From: Endomychus coccineus
Taxonomy: Eukaryota > Arthropoda > Insecta > Coleoptera > Endomychidae
Direction of reading: 5' to 3'
Assembly: GCA_958510875.1 (NCBI GenBank)
Contig: OY294072.1
Span: forward strand, 1,736,001 to 1,800,000
Length of the DNA: 64,000 nt
The notes under the pieces are model-generated. The model made no database searches. It saw nothing but the letters and a program-made list of their open reading frames with translations, and was not told where the DNA came from. The stretch's first letter is position 1. Every line of letters starts with the position of its first letter. This document shows, one piece after another, positions 24,145-32,790 of this stretch. The position numbers were made by a program, and so were the translations under genes.

Positions 24145-25347
24145 TCACACTATACTCCGAACTGATCCTGTAATCGGAGAATACTCCATTATACGATCGT
24201 TAATGATGATGCAATAAGCCCTGGTGTTTTTGGGGAAATTCAGGAAACTTTCCATCTCTAGTTTGACGTCAACTGTTGATGACTTTATAGCATCGTTTTG
24301 TTTTGAACAGTCAATCACAAAAATTGCTCTATTCTTGAATGCTATATAATTTAACATGGGCTCACTTATTATTTTATTTGAAAATGATTTATGGAAATCA
24401 TAGTACATCTGGTATGCTTCCACGTATTGCTGGTCGGTGGAATTCAATTTCATTGCTTCATATGGATAACACTCTGAATTCAAGTATAGTTTTACATTTA
24501 GCAAGTTTATATTATCGAAATATGCACTGTGCCTAACAGGATTATTTTTTCGATCAGTTTGGAAAGCTAGAATCACATATCTAGGACGTTCCAAATTCAT
24601 TGATGTTTTACCAGCCCAAATGTCACGAGTGCTCTCCTTCATCAACGGATTTTCATGCAGATCCCAACTACGGAATGGAATCAAAATAGGCTTCTCAGCA
24701 CTCAAATTCCCCAACATTTGAAATTTAACTTGATCACTTGGAAACACATGTCGCACTTTTAATGCTATCGTCTTCACATTTATTTTAGCCGTTTTCGTGC
24801 CTGTGCTATTAGTATAGCAATCGTTATCGGTTCGAGACCTTATCAAGTGCAGCTTATGTTTTCCACTCAAAACTTTGTTATAGTCAATGAATAGGCCTAG
24901 TAGAAAATTGAACGGTATCCATAAATTGATTTTATCATTGTAGACTGAACTCAATACATCCTTAAATGACCATCCAGAAATAGCTAGAGGTATAGATTCA
25001 TGTTTGGCATATGTTAGATAAGCTCTGATGGTGCTGACAATACCAGGATCACGTACTTTGTCTATCTCTTTTCCATTCAATTCATAACTGATATATTCGA
25101 AGAGAAACGCTCCGAAATTATTCGTTAGTTCACATTCACCATCACCACTTGCTTCTGGCTGGAATTCTGCCTCGATGAATAAAGCAGACGAGGCCCAATC
25201 TACCAACACATCTTGTTGATTGATTAATATCTCAATTTCATCGCTGTTGCCAAAAGATGTTGTGTGGGGATAGTAGGTATGAGTTTCTCCTCGGATGATG
25301 TCTCCATTGAAGTTTGGCTCGTTGAATATTTGAAGTTTTTCCGACAT
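24145..25347 (-). CDS. Major capsid protein, double jelly-roll type (element A)
   Basis: An open frame of 400 codons. I start it at the first ATG (25347; MSEKLQIFNEPNF), because the upstream in-frame start would be TTG. It has the features of the small major capsid proteins of insect Polinton-like elements: an N-terminal region with ITYELNGKEIDKVRDPG-like text (here YISYELNGKEIDKV, about residues 83-96), LAISGWSFKDV, IPFNFLLGLF, a central LERPRYVILAFQTDRK, FDNINLLNVKLYLNSECYPY, and a closing IMEYSPITG. The family forms the pseudo-hexameric coat of the virion. It is intact here, whereas the copy in B has lost 215 bp. AATAAA lies ~72 bp downstream. The double jelly-roll fold is inferred from family resemblance, not modelled. 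Confidence 0.85.
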   Translation of the reverse strand: MSEKLQIFNEPNFNGDIIRGETHTYYPHTTSFGNSDEIEILINQQDVLVDWASSALFIEAEFQPEASGDGECELTNNFGAFLFEYISYELNGKEIDKVRDPGIVSTIRAYLTYAKHESIPLAISGWSFKDVLSSVYNDKINLWIPFNFLLGLFIDYNKVLSGKHKLHLIRSRTDNDCYTNSTGTKTAKINVKTIALKVRHVFPSDQVKFQMLGNLSAEKPILIPFRSWDLHENPLMKESTRDIWAGKTSMNLERPRYVILAFQTDRKNNPVRHSAYFDNINLLNVKLYLNSECYPYEAMKLNSTDQQYVEAYQMYYDFHKSFSNKIISEPMLNYIAFKNRAIFVIDCSKQNDAIKSSTVDVKLEMESFLNFPKNTRAYCIIINDRIMEYSPITGSVRSIV

Positions 25348-25483
25348 TGTAACCAAGGGACTTCAAAAAATTGATATTTTCCAATGATAGTGATGCAGAA
25401 GCAACCTTCTCCCTTGAACTCGTTGTAGATAATGACTGATGACCACTATGGGTATGTCTTTTATTGCTGAAATCCAAACCCAT
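25238..25483 (-). CDS. Small ORF overlapping the 5' end of the capsid gene (A)
   Basis: 81 codons from ATG 25483 (MGLDFSNKRHTHSGHQSL). The first ~45 codons lie upstream of the capsid ATG; the rest overlap the capsid frame in a different frame. The text SREKVASASLSLENINFLKSLGYNV is Ser-rich and ends with a short helix-like motif. The homologue in B keeps the start and the upstream part but stops after 59 codons, so only the N-terminal ~55 residues look conserved. No known function. It could be a virion component or a translated upstream ORF controlling capsid synthesis. Confidence 0.45.
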   Translation of the reverse strand: MGLDFSNKRHTHSGHQSLSTTSSREKVASASLSLENINFLKSLGYNVGKTSNIQRAKLQWRHHPRRNSYLLSPHNIFWQQR

Positions 25484-25569
25484 GTTCTCAAGTGATGGCT
25501 ACTGCAACAACAACCTTTCCAGATGAATTCTTTTCATATAATGAGTGGTGGTGTGTATTGAATTATTAT

Positions 25570-26315
25570 TTATTGCTGGAAGCCATAATCCCTAGCGGTC
25601 TTTTTCAACTCCAACCGTATAATAATTTCTTCTGAACGAAAATTTACCCGTTTCCAATTCTGATCTAAAATATTCAGTGTGATGTTATCGAAGGACGTCT
25701 TGCTGATGATCGGTAGATGAATAAGATTCTTCGGCTCTATATCAATGGAAAACCCAGGTGGTACAAGAGGTGAGAACTCATATATCGTATGAGCTATCTT
25801 ATTGTTATAATATGCTCCTGCGGTTGAGTTACACTCTACTGGTATTGTTTGAACTTTGATTATGTTTATAGGTCTATCAGATACGTGTAGTTCGCGAGAT
25901 GTCAATTTATTTCTGCTGAATCCCAACAGTTCGCTTATACTATCTTTAGGAATAAAATTCACTCCAAAATCACTCTTCAGCTCTGTGTGTAGAGTGTTGT
26001 TTTGTTAGATTTTAGTGATAATTTCCGGTCACGTTCTTCTTGTTTCACTCCTATCACACAAACTGCACTTTGTATGAAATCCTCGATGTCTGTCAACTCG
26101 TAGGACCCCGTAGGTATAGTTACTACTTCTTCTTCACCCTTCACATTTTTATAATAAAATTTATTAAAACCTTCTTGAATGTTCGGAATGCTATTGTACG
26201 TATGCAAGCCAACAAGTGCGATAGAATAATATGAATGAGGATCCAGTTCTATAGGTGGGTGGAAATCTACAGATAAGCGGGAGCTCTTACCCGTGATGGT
26301 GAACGTCTGAGACAT
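25570..26315 (-). pseudogene. Penton-like single jelly-roll minor capsid gene (A), frameshifted
   Basis: The start ATG is at 26315 (MSQTFTITGKSSRLSVDF). The first frame covers PIELDPHSYYSIALVGLHTYNSIPNI and PTGSYELTDIEDFIQ; the second (25570-25962) covers FGVNFIPKDSI-like, VECNSTAGAYYNN, YEFSPLVPPGFSI and NWKRVNFRSEEIIIRLEL. The homologue in B is one open frame of ~247 codons, and a 2-bp gain near 25998-26003 breaks the copy here. Proteins of this type sit next to the major capsid gene in insect Polinton-like elements and are taken as the pentameric vertex protein. A TAGTATATAAACA promoter block lies 27 bp upstream. Confidence 0.75.
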
Positions 26316-26341
26316 GATTGATGAAAACTTTATGAACAATC

Positions 26342-26354
26342 TGTTTATATACTA
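26342..26354 (-). promoter_or_regulatory. TATA-type promoter of penton-like gene (A)
   Basis: TAGTATATAAACA on the minus strand, identical over 13 bp to the block upstream of the packaging ATPase gene (30961-30973). The start codon lies 27 nt downstream, so a TATA-directed start would leave a very short leader. Confidence 0.6.
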
Positions 26355-26366
26355 ATAAATGCAGGG

Positions 26367-26695
26367 TTAGTCGAGAACAACTGAAGAGTTAGAGAGGAAA
26401 TCTAAACATAACTGACCACAATTATAAGTGTTATAATGTTGAAAATTATCGTGATTGAATAATATCTTACACTTTGTGAAATAATCCACTAGTTCTGGAT
26501 GGGGGCGTAAATTGCCAAAACTATCATAATAAAAAACTGTATCACCGACTTTATTAAACCCAAACCAGTGAGTGCCTCCATTGTCCGAGCTATCATAAAT
26601 ACTCCTCTGAAATGGGGAATTTTCAGAGCTTTTGCTAGTTTGCGTAGATCGAGATCGGTCAGAGGTCTTCTGGGTAGGTTTAATGACAGTTTTTT
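26367..26695 (-). pseudogene. Adenain-like cysteine protease (A), -1 frame of PLA2 gene, deleted
   Basis: A homologue of the adenovirus-type maturation protease. Its frame has no upstream ATG: it opens just after a stop and begins at the slippery A AAA AAC (26689-26695) at the end of the PLA2 gene, in the -1 frame. It runs through PLTDLDLRKLAKALKIPHFR. Compared with B, 58 bp are missing around 26597, which shifts the frame before the His/Asp/Cys motifs, so this copy should make no active enzyme. Motif remnants for GTHW, YDSFG and NCGQLC remain downstream. In the family the enzyme cleaves capsid precursors during virion maturation. Confidence 0.65.
26605..26628 (-). other. Perfect hairpin downstream of the frameshift site (A)
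   Basis: Eight-base arms CTCTGAAA and TTTCAGAG around an 8-nt loop, inside the protease frame about 60 nt after the slippery heptamer. This is farther than the usual 5-9 nt spacer, so a role as the frameshift stimulator is doubtful. Confidence 0.4.
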
Positions 26696-27462
26696 GGATG
26701 TTTATTTAAATATAGACCAAGACCTTTGCGATACTTTTTCAAATATAGAACAGATCCTTGTTTTCCCAAAGCTATAGCTTCCATTGTTTTATTATGTCTT
26801 TCCGTTTCCTCCAAGGTTTTCCGAGCTGCTTTGCTGTCGTTGACGGCCTTAGCGATGCCTGCACCACCTTCCGCCAATGCTCCAGCAGCTGATAAGCCGG
26901 CAAACAGAGGTAATAAAAATGATAGAAATCCTCCAGTCTTTGGAATAGGAATTACTCTTGGTAACCGAACATTTTTCCGACCACCTGCTTTTTTGAATTG
27001 TTTTCGTGCAACTTTCAACGCTGTCTGGGATGTTTTCTTCAGATTGGATGAGTCAAACTTATTCTTCATAACTTTTCTCACTCCATCGACAATTGCACTT
27101 CCGAACCCAACCTTCTTTCTCATACCCTTCCCCAATTTCCTCTTTGCCTTCATAATTTTATCTACACCGAAAGCGGCAATCCTTTCTCTAAATTTTGTGT
27201 CTTTAGATTTGACACGTTGCCAAGCAGCGTTCTCTAATATTTTATCCGCCTCGTGACGTCCTTCCAAACTAGCGTTTCGCAGATATGAAATATCGTGTTG
27301 GCGGCAAGCTTTATCGAGTGGATTGATACCTGAATCTCCTCTTCTCAACCGTTCTTCTAATTTTGTACCGGGACCACAGAATTGATAACCAGGAATATGA
27401 AGTTCAAACGCGAGCTTGTTTATAAGCGCTTTGAGAACACCTTCTCCTACGTACGCTTCCAT
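26680..27462 (-). CDS. PLA2-domain minor virion protein (element A)
   Basis: 260 codons from ATG 27462 (MEAYVGEGVL). The in-frame upstream extension is not shared with B. An N-terminal phospholipase A2 domain of parvovirus VP1/adintovirus type carries the calcium loop YQFCGPGT (residues 26-33) and the catalytic DKACRQHDISY (His56-Asp57). A basic middle follows (MKAKRKLGKGMRKK, KVARKQFKKAGGRK), then a hydrophobic Gly/Ala segment (GGFLSFLLPLFAGLSAAGAL), then helical VNDSKAARKTLEETERHNKT, as in pX/pVI-like minor capsid proteins. The expected role is membrane breach during entry plus core binding. The last codons contain the slippery heptamer that leads into the protease frame. Confidence 0.85.
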   Translation of the reverse strand: MEAYVGEGVLKALINKLAFELHIPGYQFCGPGTKLEERLRRGDSGINPLDKACRQHDISYLRNASLEGRHEADKILENAAWQRVKSKDTKFRERIAAFGVDKIMKAKRKLGKGMRKKVGFGSAIVDGVRKVMKNKFDSSNLKKTSQTALKVARKQFKKAGGRKNVRLPRVIPIPKTGGFLSFLLPLFAGLSAAGALAEGGAGIAKAVNDSKAARKTLEETERHNKTMEAIALGKQGSVLYLKKYRKGLGLYLNKHPKNCH

Positions 27463-27741
27463 ACAGACTGATGAGAATTCAAGATTGCACCAATATTCAA
27501 CGAGGGGAGGGAGAAAGACGAAAGATCTCAAAATAAAAATTTTTATTAATTTCAAAATTTTCTCAATACAAAAGACTTAAGTATAATCTTAACAATATAT
27601 ATTTCAAATATTATAATCTTCACTCTTGATTCACCCTCATATTCACGGAATTTTGTTCTATTATAATAACCATACCCTCGAGTCAATAATATTCCAGCTA
27701 TTTGTTTGTTCCTAATAATCTCCAAATGGTTAATGATGGGT
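27463..27741. other. Intergenic region between PLA2 and integrase genes (A)
   Basis: AT-rich, with no ORF conserved between A and B. It probably holds the 3' end of the integrase transcript and the start of the PLA2 transcript. No TAGTATATAAACA block is present. Confidence 0.5.
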
Positions 27742-28665
27742 TCATTGAACGAGATCCGAATTATTGATCCAACTGTTGTGATTATTATCTAGACCCAACC
27801 ATTTCACATACTGTTGACCCCTCCTCTTTCGTAATATTTTTTTGATTAAATACACATCTGGTTGTTTTGTTTTCTGTAATTCTTCCTCATAGAAACAGCC
27901 GCTGATTGGTGCGTTGGTCATATCTTCTAGTAGATATGTGACCGGGTTGGTAATTTTTACTTTGATGATTTTAAATAATTCCGTACTCCAATTGGGCGTA
28001 AATCCCTTCTCAAAAATATGTTTAGCCTTACTTATTCGTACCACATCTCCAACATTGTATTTGTGAGGCAGAGCTAACTTGATGTGTGAGTAGGATCGCT
28101 TCAATATTTCGCTCTCAATCTGTTTCGTCACTTTTATTGGAGCCATATTTATAGTACTATGTTTACGTTTATTATATTTTTCTGTGGTTTCTTCAAGTAT
28201 ATCAAGCCATTTGTATTTCCCGCTAAGACTGAAATGTTTGTAGAGCGATTCCTTTAACGTTCGAATGACACGTTCAGCAATGGCTGCTTTTTTCACACTA
28301 TACGTATTATAATGATTGATATTATGTTTCTTCATTAGATCGTTAAAGTGTTTATTGAAGAATTCTTTTCCCTGATCGCTTTGCAGATTCCTAGGCTTAC
28401 GATGTCCTTCTAGCAATATAGAACTGACCGCTTTCCGAACCTCTTCGGCTGATTTCGTTTTCAGCGGGCGTGTCCATAGAAATTTCGAGAAATAATCAAT
28501 CATAATCAAAATGTATTTGAATCCTCTATTTTCACGAGCGTAATTACCCATTTTAGCCAGATCCATTTGCCACAAATCATCCAAACCTTTTATGATTGTT
28601 CTGCGTCGTTTGAAATTCTTCCTACTCGGCTTATGAAGCTCATGCACAACTTGTTCTCTACTCAT
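27742..28665 (-). CDS. Polinton-type DDE integrase with chromodomain (A)
   Basis: An intact 307-codon frame from ATG 28665. The retroviral-type core has WQMDLAKMGNY (Asp35), YILIMIDYFSKFLWTRPLKT, LQSDQGKEF (Asp97) and AIAERVIRTLKESL (Glu131), giving the D-D-E triad. The C-terminal ~38 residues (VYLIKKILRKRRGQQYVKWLG...NSWINNSDL) form a chromodomain, as in Polinton integrases. The N-terminal zinc-binding region is short or absent. It would catalyse element integration with the 6-bp duplication seen around A. The start codon is 17 bp after the fibre gene stop, suggesting a shared transcript. The copies at 54246 and 61483 are broken. Confidence 0.9.
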   Translation of the reverse strand: MSREQVVHELHKPSRKNFKRRRTIIKGLDDLWQMDLAKMGNYARENRGFKYILIMIDYFSKFLWTRPLKTKSAEEVRKAVSSILLEGHRKPRNLQSDQGKEFFNKHFNDLMKKHNINHYNTYSVKKAAIAERVIRTLKESLYKHFSLSGKYKWLDILEETTEKYNKRKHSTINMAPIKVTKQIESEILKRSYSHIKLALPHKYNVGDVVRISKAKHIFEKGFTPNWSTELFKIIKVKITNPVTYLLEDMTNAPISGCFYEEELQKTKQPDVYLIKKILRKRRGQQYVKWLGLDNNHNSWINNSDLVQ

Positions 28666-28682
28666 CTTATCAATGTGGAAAT

Positions 28683-29336
28683 CTAGTATGGAATTAATTT
28701 TTTGGGTATATTCACAGGATTTGGAGATATACGTTTCACAGAGCCCTGCTTTGTTGTTGTGGATGATGAGGGTCTCTTCTTAGAAGGTTGCACAGATGTC
28801 ATCCGTCGTTCTAACGCCTCCACTTCACTAGTAATTTCATTTAGACGCATGTTCACATTGTTAAATGTGTTATTGATCTCTTTCAATTCATTACTGTTCT
28901 CCCTCACACTATCACTGATTGTTTTATACTCTGATTTTATATAGATCCCCATTCCATTATATTTATTCTGAATGTCCATCAGATGTTTATCAATGTTGAG
29001 AATAACCTTCTCATTCGTTAAGTTATGTTCATCCAGATCCTTGTTGATATCTTTGATCAAATTATCAACCCTAACATTGAAGGTATCTTTAAGACTGGTT
29101 TCCGTTTTCAGATTCATGTTGAGTGTTAATTTATCAACATATGCTTTATTTGCAACATCTCCATCATCATTCGGTGATTTTACGTTGCACAATCTACGAT
29201 TTTCCATATCATAACTTCCATCGCTCGTTAGGAATAATCCTTGTCCGTGAACTTGTTTCAAATTATTATTAAATACATTTGTATCATATGTCCACATGGA
29301 AGAGGAGGCTCTGCCAAACCTATCCATTGAAACCAT
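28683..29336 (-). CDS. Fibre-like trimeric coiled-coil protein (A)
   Basis: 217 codons from ATG 29336, which overlaps the last 17 bp of the DUF8207-like gene. The N-terminal part has DMENRRLCNVKSPNDDGDVA followed by NKAYVDK, which resembles the shaft-to-coil junction of phage and viral tail/fibre proteins. A long heptad-rich region (about residues 70-170) then predicts a coiled coil. The tail is Ser/Thr/Lys-rich (PSSSTTTKQGSVKRISPNP). The same protein is open in B and in the duplicate. A receptor-binding or vertex-fibre role is inferred from architecture; no catalytic motif is seen. Confidence 0.65.
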   Translation of the reverse strand: MVSMDRFGRASSSMWTYDTNVFNNNLKQVHGQGLFLTSDGSYDMENRRLCNVKSPNDDGDVANKAYVDKLTLNMNLKTETSLKDTFNVRVDNLIKDINKDLDEHNLTNEKVILNIDKHLMDIQNKYNGMGIYIKSEYKTISDSVRENSNELKEINNTFNNVNMRLNEITSEVEALERRMTSVQPSKKRPSSSTTTKQGSVKRISPNPVNIPKKLIPY

Positions 29337-30177
29337 CTTTATAACTGTGATGAATTTGTCTTACACCTGGTTTTTGTTCAATTACCCCTGCCTCTATCAA
29401 TTCTTCTATTATAGAGATTATCTCGTTGTGATGATTATGGTTACCTGCATGCGAGGATGCAACAAGAAGTCTCAGTCTGTCCACAATTTCGTTAACGTCA
29501 TCCCAATAAACATATTCGATATGTTTCTCGTTATATTCAAGCATATCATTTTGATATATGCACTTCCAGTGTGTGTTTTGGCTCTGGGTCTTTTCATGGA
29601 ATTAATCAAAGGTTTCAGTAAATTTTTGTATTTTACAATGTTTCTTATTCGATCAGCTGGATCGTTATTACGTCTATGGGCACTAGTCATTTCCATCATT
29701 TGACTGTAATTTTTCCCATCTTCCACAGTGTAAGTATCAGGTAGAACATCTCTGTAAAATATCAAATTATACAGTCCTGTGGTACCCTTGAACGGAGTAC
29801 CCTTGATAATAATATTACTCTCACTATCAAACCCTATAGGTTGATTACCCATGAACCATTCGTCTAAAGTTGAATTATATTGCAAACCCATTTTATCATC
29901 ATATCTCTTAACATCATCATCCAATAGGTATCCTTCCAAGTAATAACGTGCTAATGTGGGGTATTGTTGCAGAAACTCCTCTGTAGCCTCTGCATTATCT
30001 TTCTTATGTTTTCTGAATTCTTCACGAATCTGATCGATAGTAGGTTCGAGGGTAAACACATCTTCCTCAGTATTTTGGGGGTTATATACGAACTCTTCCC
30101 CTTCAGTTTGCTAACTCCCAAATTTTTTTCTTCAATTGTTTGTTTTCTTTAAGCATGTTACTCACACCCTCGTCCAT
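29320..30177 (-). pseudogene. DUF8207-like protein gene (A), frameshifted
   Basis: A candidate ATG is at 30177 (MDEGVSNMLKENKQLKKKIW, coiled-coil-like), but this meets a stop near 30110, out of frame with the main body. The body begins around 30104 and carries IDQIREEFRKHKKDN, KGTTGLYNLIFYRDVLPDTY, MEMTSAHRRNNDPADRIRNI and, in another frame, EYVYWDDVNEIVDRLRLLVA and NEIISIIEELIEAGVIEQ. This text matches the domain I know as DUF8207, found next to capsid genes in insect Polinton-like elements. A single-base loss in a T run near 29550 breaks it here; B is open. Function unknown. Confidence 0.7.
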
Positions 30178-30219
30178 GCTGAGCGGTTTGCCTATTCCAA
30201 ATGAAAGAATATATACATG

Positions 30220-30945
30220 TTAGATGTATATATAACTATCAAAACCTTTGCGATAACGTCCTTTGTTCATATCACAGTCTTTGTTTATCATAAGGAATCC
30301 ATATTTATCTTTCCAACATACGCTACATATCTCTCTGAATTTCTCGAGTGACATGTCGGTACTTACATGATCGGTGAATATATGTTTCAAATTGAGTTCA
30401 TCCTGTTTGAAAATAATCAAGCAATTGGCATTGTCGCGCAATCCATGTTTTGGACATTTAGCAAAAGACTGACAAAGATAGAAACTATCAATTGAGTTGT
30501 GTCTCCCTCTTGAAGAATAAGCACGAATTTTCTCCTGTTTCTCAAACATCACGTCATCGAATATTATTATCGAATTGGGCCTCGCTTCTGTGGGGTCTAT
30601 GACCTCATCACTTTCGGTACAAGGGAAATATCCAAGCCCCTCAATTTTCTTCAATGTCTCCTTTAGTGACTGGTATTTTGGTTGGTGTAAAGACTTTGAA
30701 TATATGTACACGTTTTCAAATTTCAGGCCGTTAGCATCTAACAATAGAGATAACATCACATTCGTTTTCCCACAATTACTTGGACCACAGATTATTGTTC
30801 GTAAAGTATTTGGCAGCAAAGAGCTGTGACGTTGTGATTGTTCAATATTTTCAATGCTTAGTCCTAAATTCATACTATTCAACAAGTCTTTCTGCTTGAC
30901 AATCTTCATGTTGTCTAGAGGAGCATCGAAATCATACTGAAACAT
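30220..30945 (-). CDS. FtsK/HerA-type genome-packaging ATPase (A)
   Basis: An intact 241-codon frame from ATG 30945 (MFQYDFDAPL). Walker A is GPSNCGKT (residues 54-61) in LRTIICGPSNCGKTNVMLSL. Walker B is SIIIFDDVMF (about 125-134). A following FYLCQSFAKCPKHGLRDNAN resembles the sensor/arginine region of A32-like packaging ATPases. The role in the family is pumping the element's DNA into the capsid. It is the first gene of the minus-strand set, directly inside the right terminal repeat. The 13-bp TAGTATATAAACA block lies 15 bp before the start. The + strand copy at 60742-61467 is also open. Confidence 0.88.
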   Translation of the reverse strand: MFQYDFDAPLDNMKIVKQKDLLNSMNLGLSIENIEQSQRHSSLLPNTLRTIICGPSNCGKTNVMLSLLLDANGLKFENVYIYSKSLHQPKYQSLKETLKKIEGLGYFPCTESDEVIDPTEARPNSIIIFDDVMFEKQEKIRAYSSRGRHNSIDSFYLCQSFAKCPKHGLRDNANCLIIFKQDELNLKHIFTDHVSTDMSLEKFREICSVCWKDKYGFLMINKDCDMNKGRYRKGFDSYIYI

Positions 30946-30960
30946 ATGTTAATAAGCATT

Positions 30961-30973
30961 TGTTTATATACTA
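30961..30973 (-). promoter_or_regulatory. TATA-type promoter of packaging ATPase gene (A)
   Basis: TAGTATATAAACA on the minus strand, 15 nt before the ATG. The same block precedes the penton-like genes and the ATPase copy in C. A start 25-30 nt after the TATA would fall at or after the annotated ATG, so either the leader is nearly absent or a later in-frame ATG is used. Confidence 0.6.
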
Positions 30974-31055
30974 GTTGATGATGTTATATTGTGTATGTCC
31001 GATCACGCGGTTAAGTACTTCTACGCTTCTCTCAAAATCAGGTATCAAATACGTG

Positions 31056-31290
31056 TTAAATAGGTATGAATGATGGAGCACGTGCTAAACACGTGTCTGA
31101 GTATTGAAGCATGTGTCTGAATACATGTCTGAGTAGAGCATGTCTCTGAATGTTGAAGCACGTGCTTAAGACGTGTCTGATTATTGAAACACGTGTCTGA
31201 ACATGTGACTGAACACGTGTCCTAATGTTGGAGCACGTGTCGGAGTGTTGAATCACGAGATAAAACATGTGCATGAATGTACTACCTATT
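31056..31290 (-). repeat. Degenerate ACACGTGTCTGA repeat array (A)
   Basis: Short direct repeats of about 20 bp with the E-box palindrome CACGTG, strongly diverged, between the ATPase promoter and the iterons. The homologous position in C (60165-60620) holds a much larger, cleaner array. Confidence 0.7.
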
Positions 31291-31399
31291 CACTTTTTAC
31301 ACCTTATGTATTCAACAGTCTTATAACTTCAATTTTACAGTGTGATGAATAATGAGTAGATATCATTATTATCACTTGCATTTCATTCCTCATCTGGCC

Positions 31400-31640
31400 A
31401 TCATAGTTCGTGAACGATGATGACGTCATCATCGTTCGTGAACTATGGTCGCCGGATTGAATCAGTTACTGTCATCGGTTCGAAGCAGTGACGTCATCAT
31501 CGTTCGTGAATCATGGTCGCCGGATTGAATCAGTTACTGTCATCGGTTCGAAGCAGTGACGTCATCATCGTTCGTTAACTATGGTCGCCGGATTGAAACA
31601 ATGAATGCCTCCCGTGACGTCATCATCGTTCGTAAACTAT
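31400..31640. repeat. Iterons with TGACGTCA palindromes (right, element A)
   Basis: Mirror copies of the left iterons: four GATGACGTCA/TGACGTCATC sites about 62-70 bp apart. The first (about 31412-31440) is an extended palindrome with CGAACGATGA arms. Confidence 0.8.
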
Positions 31641-32499
31641 GATCGCAGGATCTTCAATTCAATGAAATTAACATTCTGCATATCAAGACTTTTCATTTGA
31701 TACCTATAAAGCTATGGTTGACATTCATAGATCCGTCATGACAGTTCGCGTGTAAGATGCTTCATGGATCCACCACGTCACGCCCTCCAAGACGCGACAT
31801 GACACCTCGATGAAGACCTCCCATGACAGACACCATGACAACTCTTTCCCCCACCATGATGCTCTATGGTTTTGAGTTGGGTTAGCTCTATAACCTTCAG
31901 CTCTATGGTACGTGATAGCCACCATGACACCTTGTGACAGACACTCCGTCGAAGTGACAGACACCATATCTCACCGCGTGACAGATCATGTGATTTCAAA
32001 ACCGTACGAGTCGCATGAGTCGGACGAGTCAAACCGGTGGCGACACCTCCACGAAGCAGCCTGTACCCATAGCCCACCATGACAGCTTTCACGTGGTGGC
32101 GACACCTACACGAAGCAACCTGTACCTTTGGTTCGCCATGACAGCTGTCACGTGGTGGTGACCCCTACACGAAGCAACCTGTACTTTTGGTCCGCCATGA
32201 CAGCTGTCATGTGGTTGCGACATCTCCATGAAGCAGCTTGTACCTTCGATGACAGCTGTCACGTGGTGGTGACATCTTCATGAAGCAGCCTGTACCTTTG
32301 GACCAAGGGTAGAGATTGTTTCCTAGAGGTGGCGGAGCCCCCTCCACGAAGCAGTCTGTACCTTGGGTCCACCATGACAGCTGTCATGTGGTTGTGACAT
32401 CTGCACGAAGCAATTTGTACTTTAGGACCTCCATGACAGCTGGACCTTATGGTCACCATGACAGCTGTCACTTGGTGGCGACATCTCTACGAAGCAATC

Positions 32500-32790
32500 T
32501 GTACCTTATGGTCGCCATGACAGCTGGACCCTATGGTCGCCATGACAGCTGAACCTTATGGTCGCCATGACAGCTGGTCCTTATGGTTGCCGTGACAGCT
32601 GGTTCTTATGGTCGCCATGACAGCTGGTCCTTATGGTCGCCATGACAGCTGGTCCTTATGGTCGCCATGACAGCTGGTCCTTATGGTCGCCATGACAGCT
32701 GGACCTTATGATCGCCATGACAGCTGGACCTTATGGTCGCCACGACAGCTGGACCTTATGGTCGCCATGACAGTTGTACCTTAGGGCCGC
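32500..32790. repeat. ~25-bp tandem repeats in right terminal repeat of A
   Basis: Units of roughly GGACCTTATGGTCGCCATGA followed by CAGCT, repeated about twelve times with minor variants (GGTCC for GGACC). They mirror 20750-21010 with more copies. Confidence 0.85.

Noticed and set aside
26726..27256. 176-codon + strand ORF opposite the PLA2 gene (also 53203-53733)
   Set aside because: Antisense shadow of the PLA2 gene; conserved only because the sense gene is, with no motif of its own.
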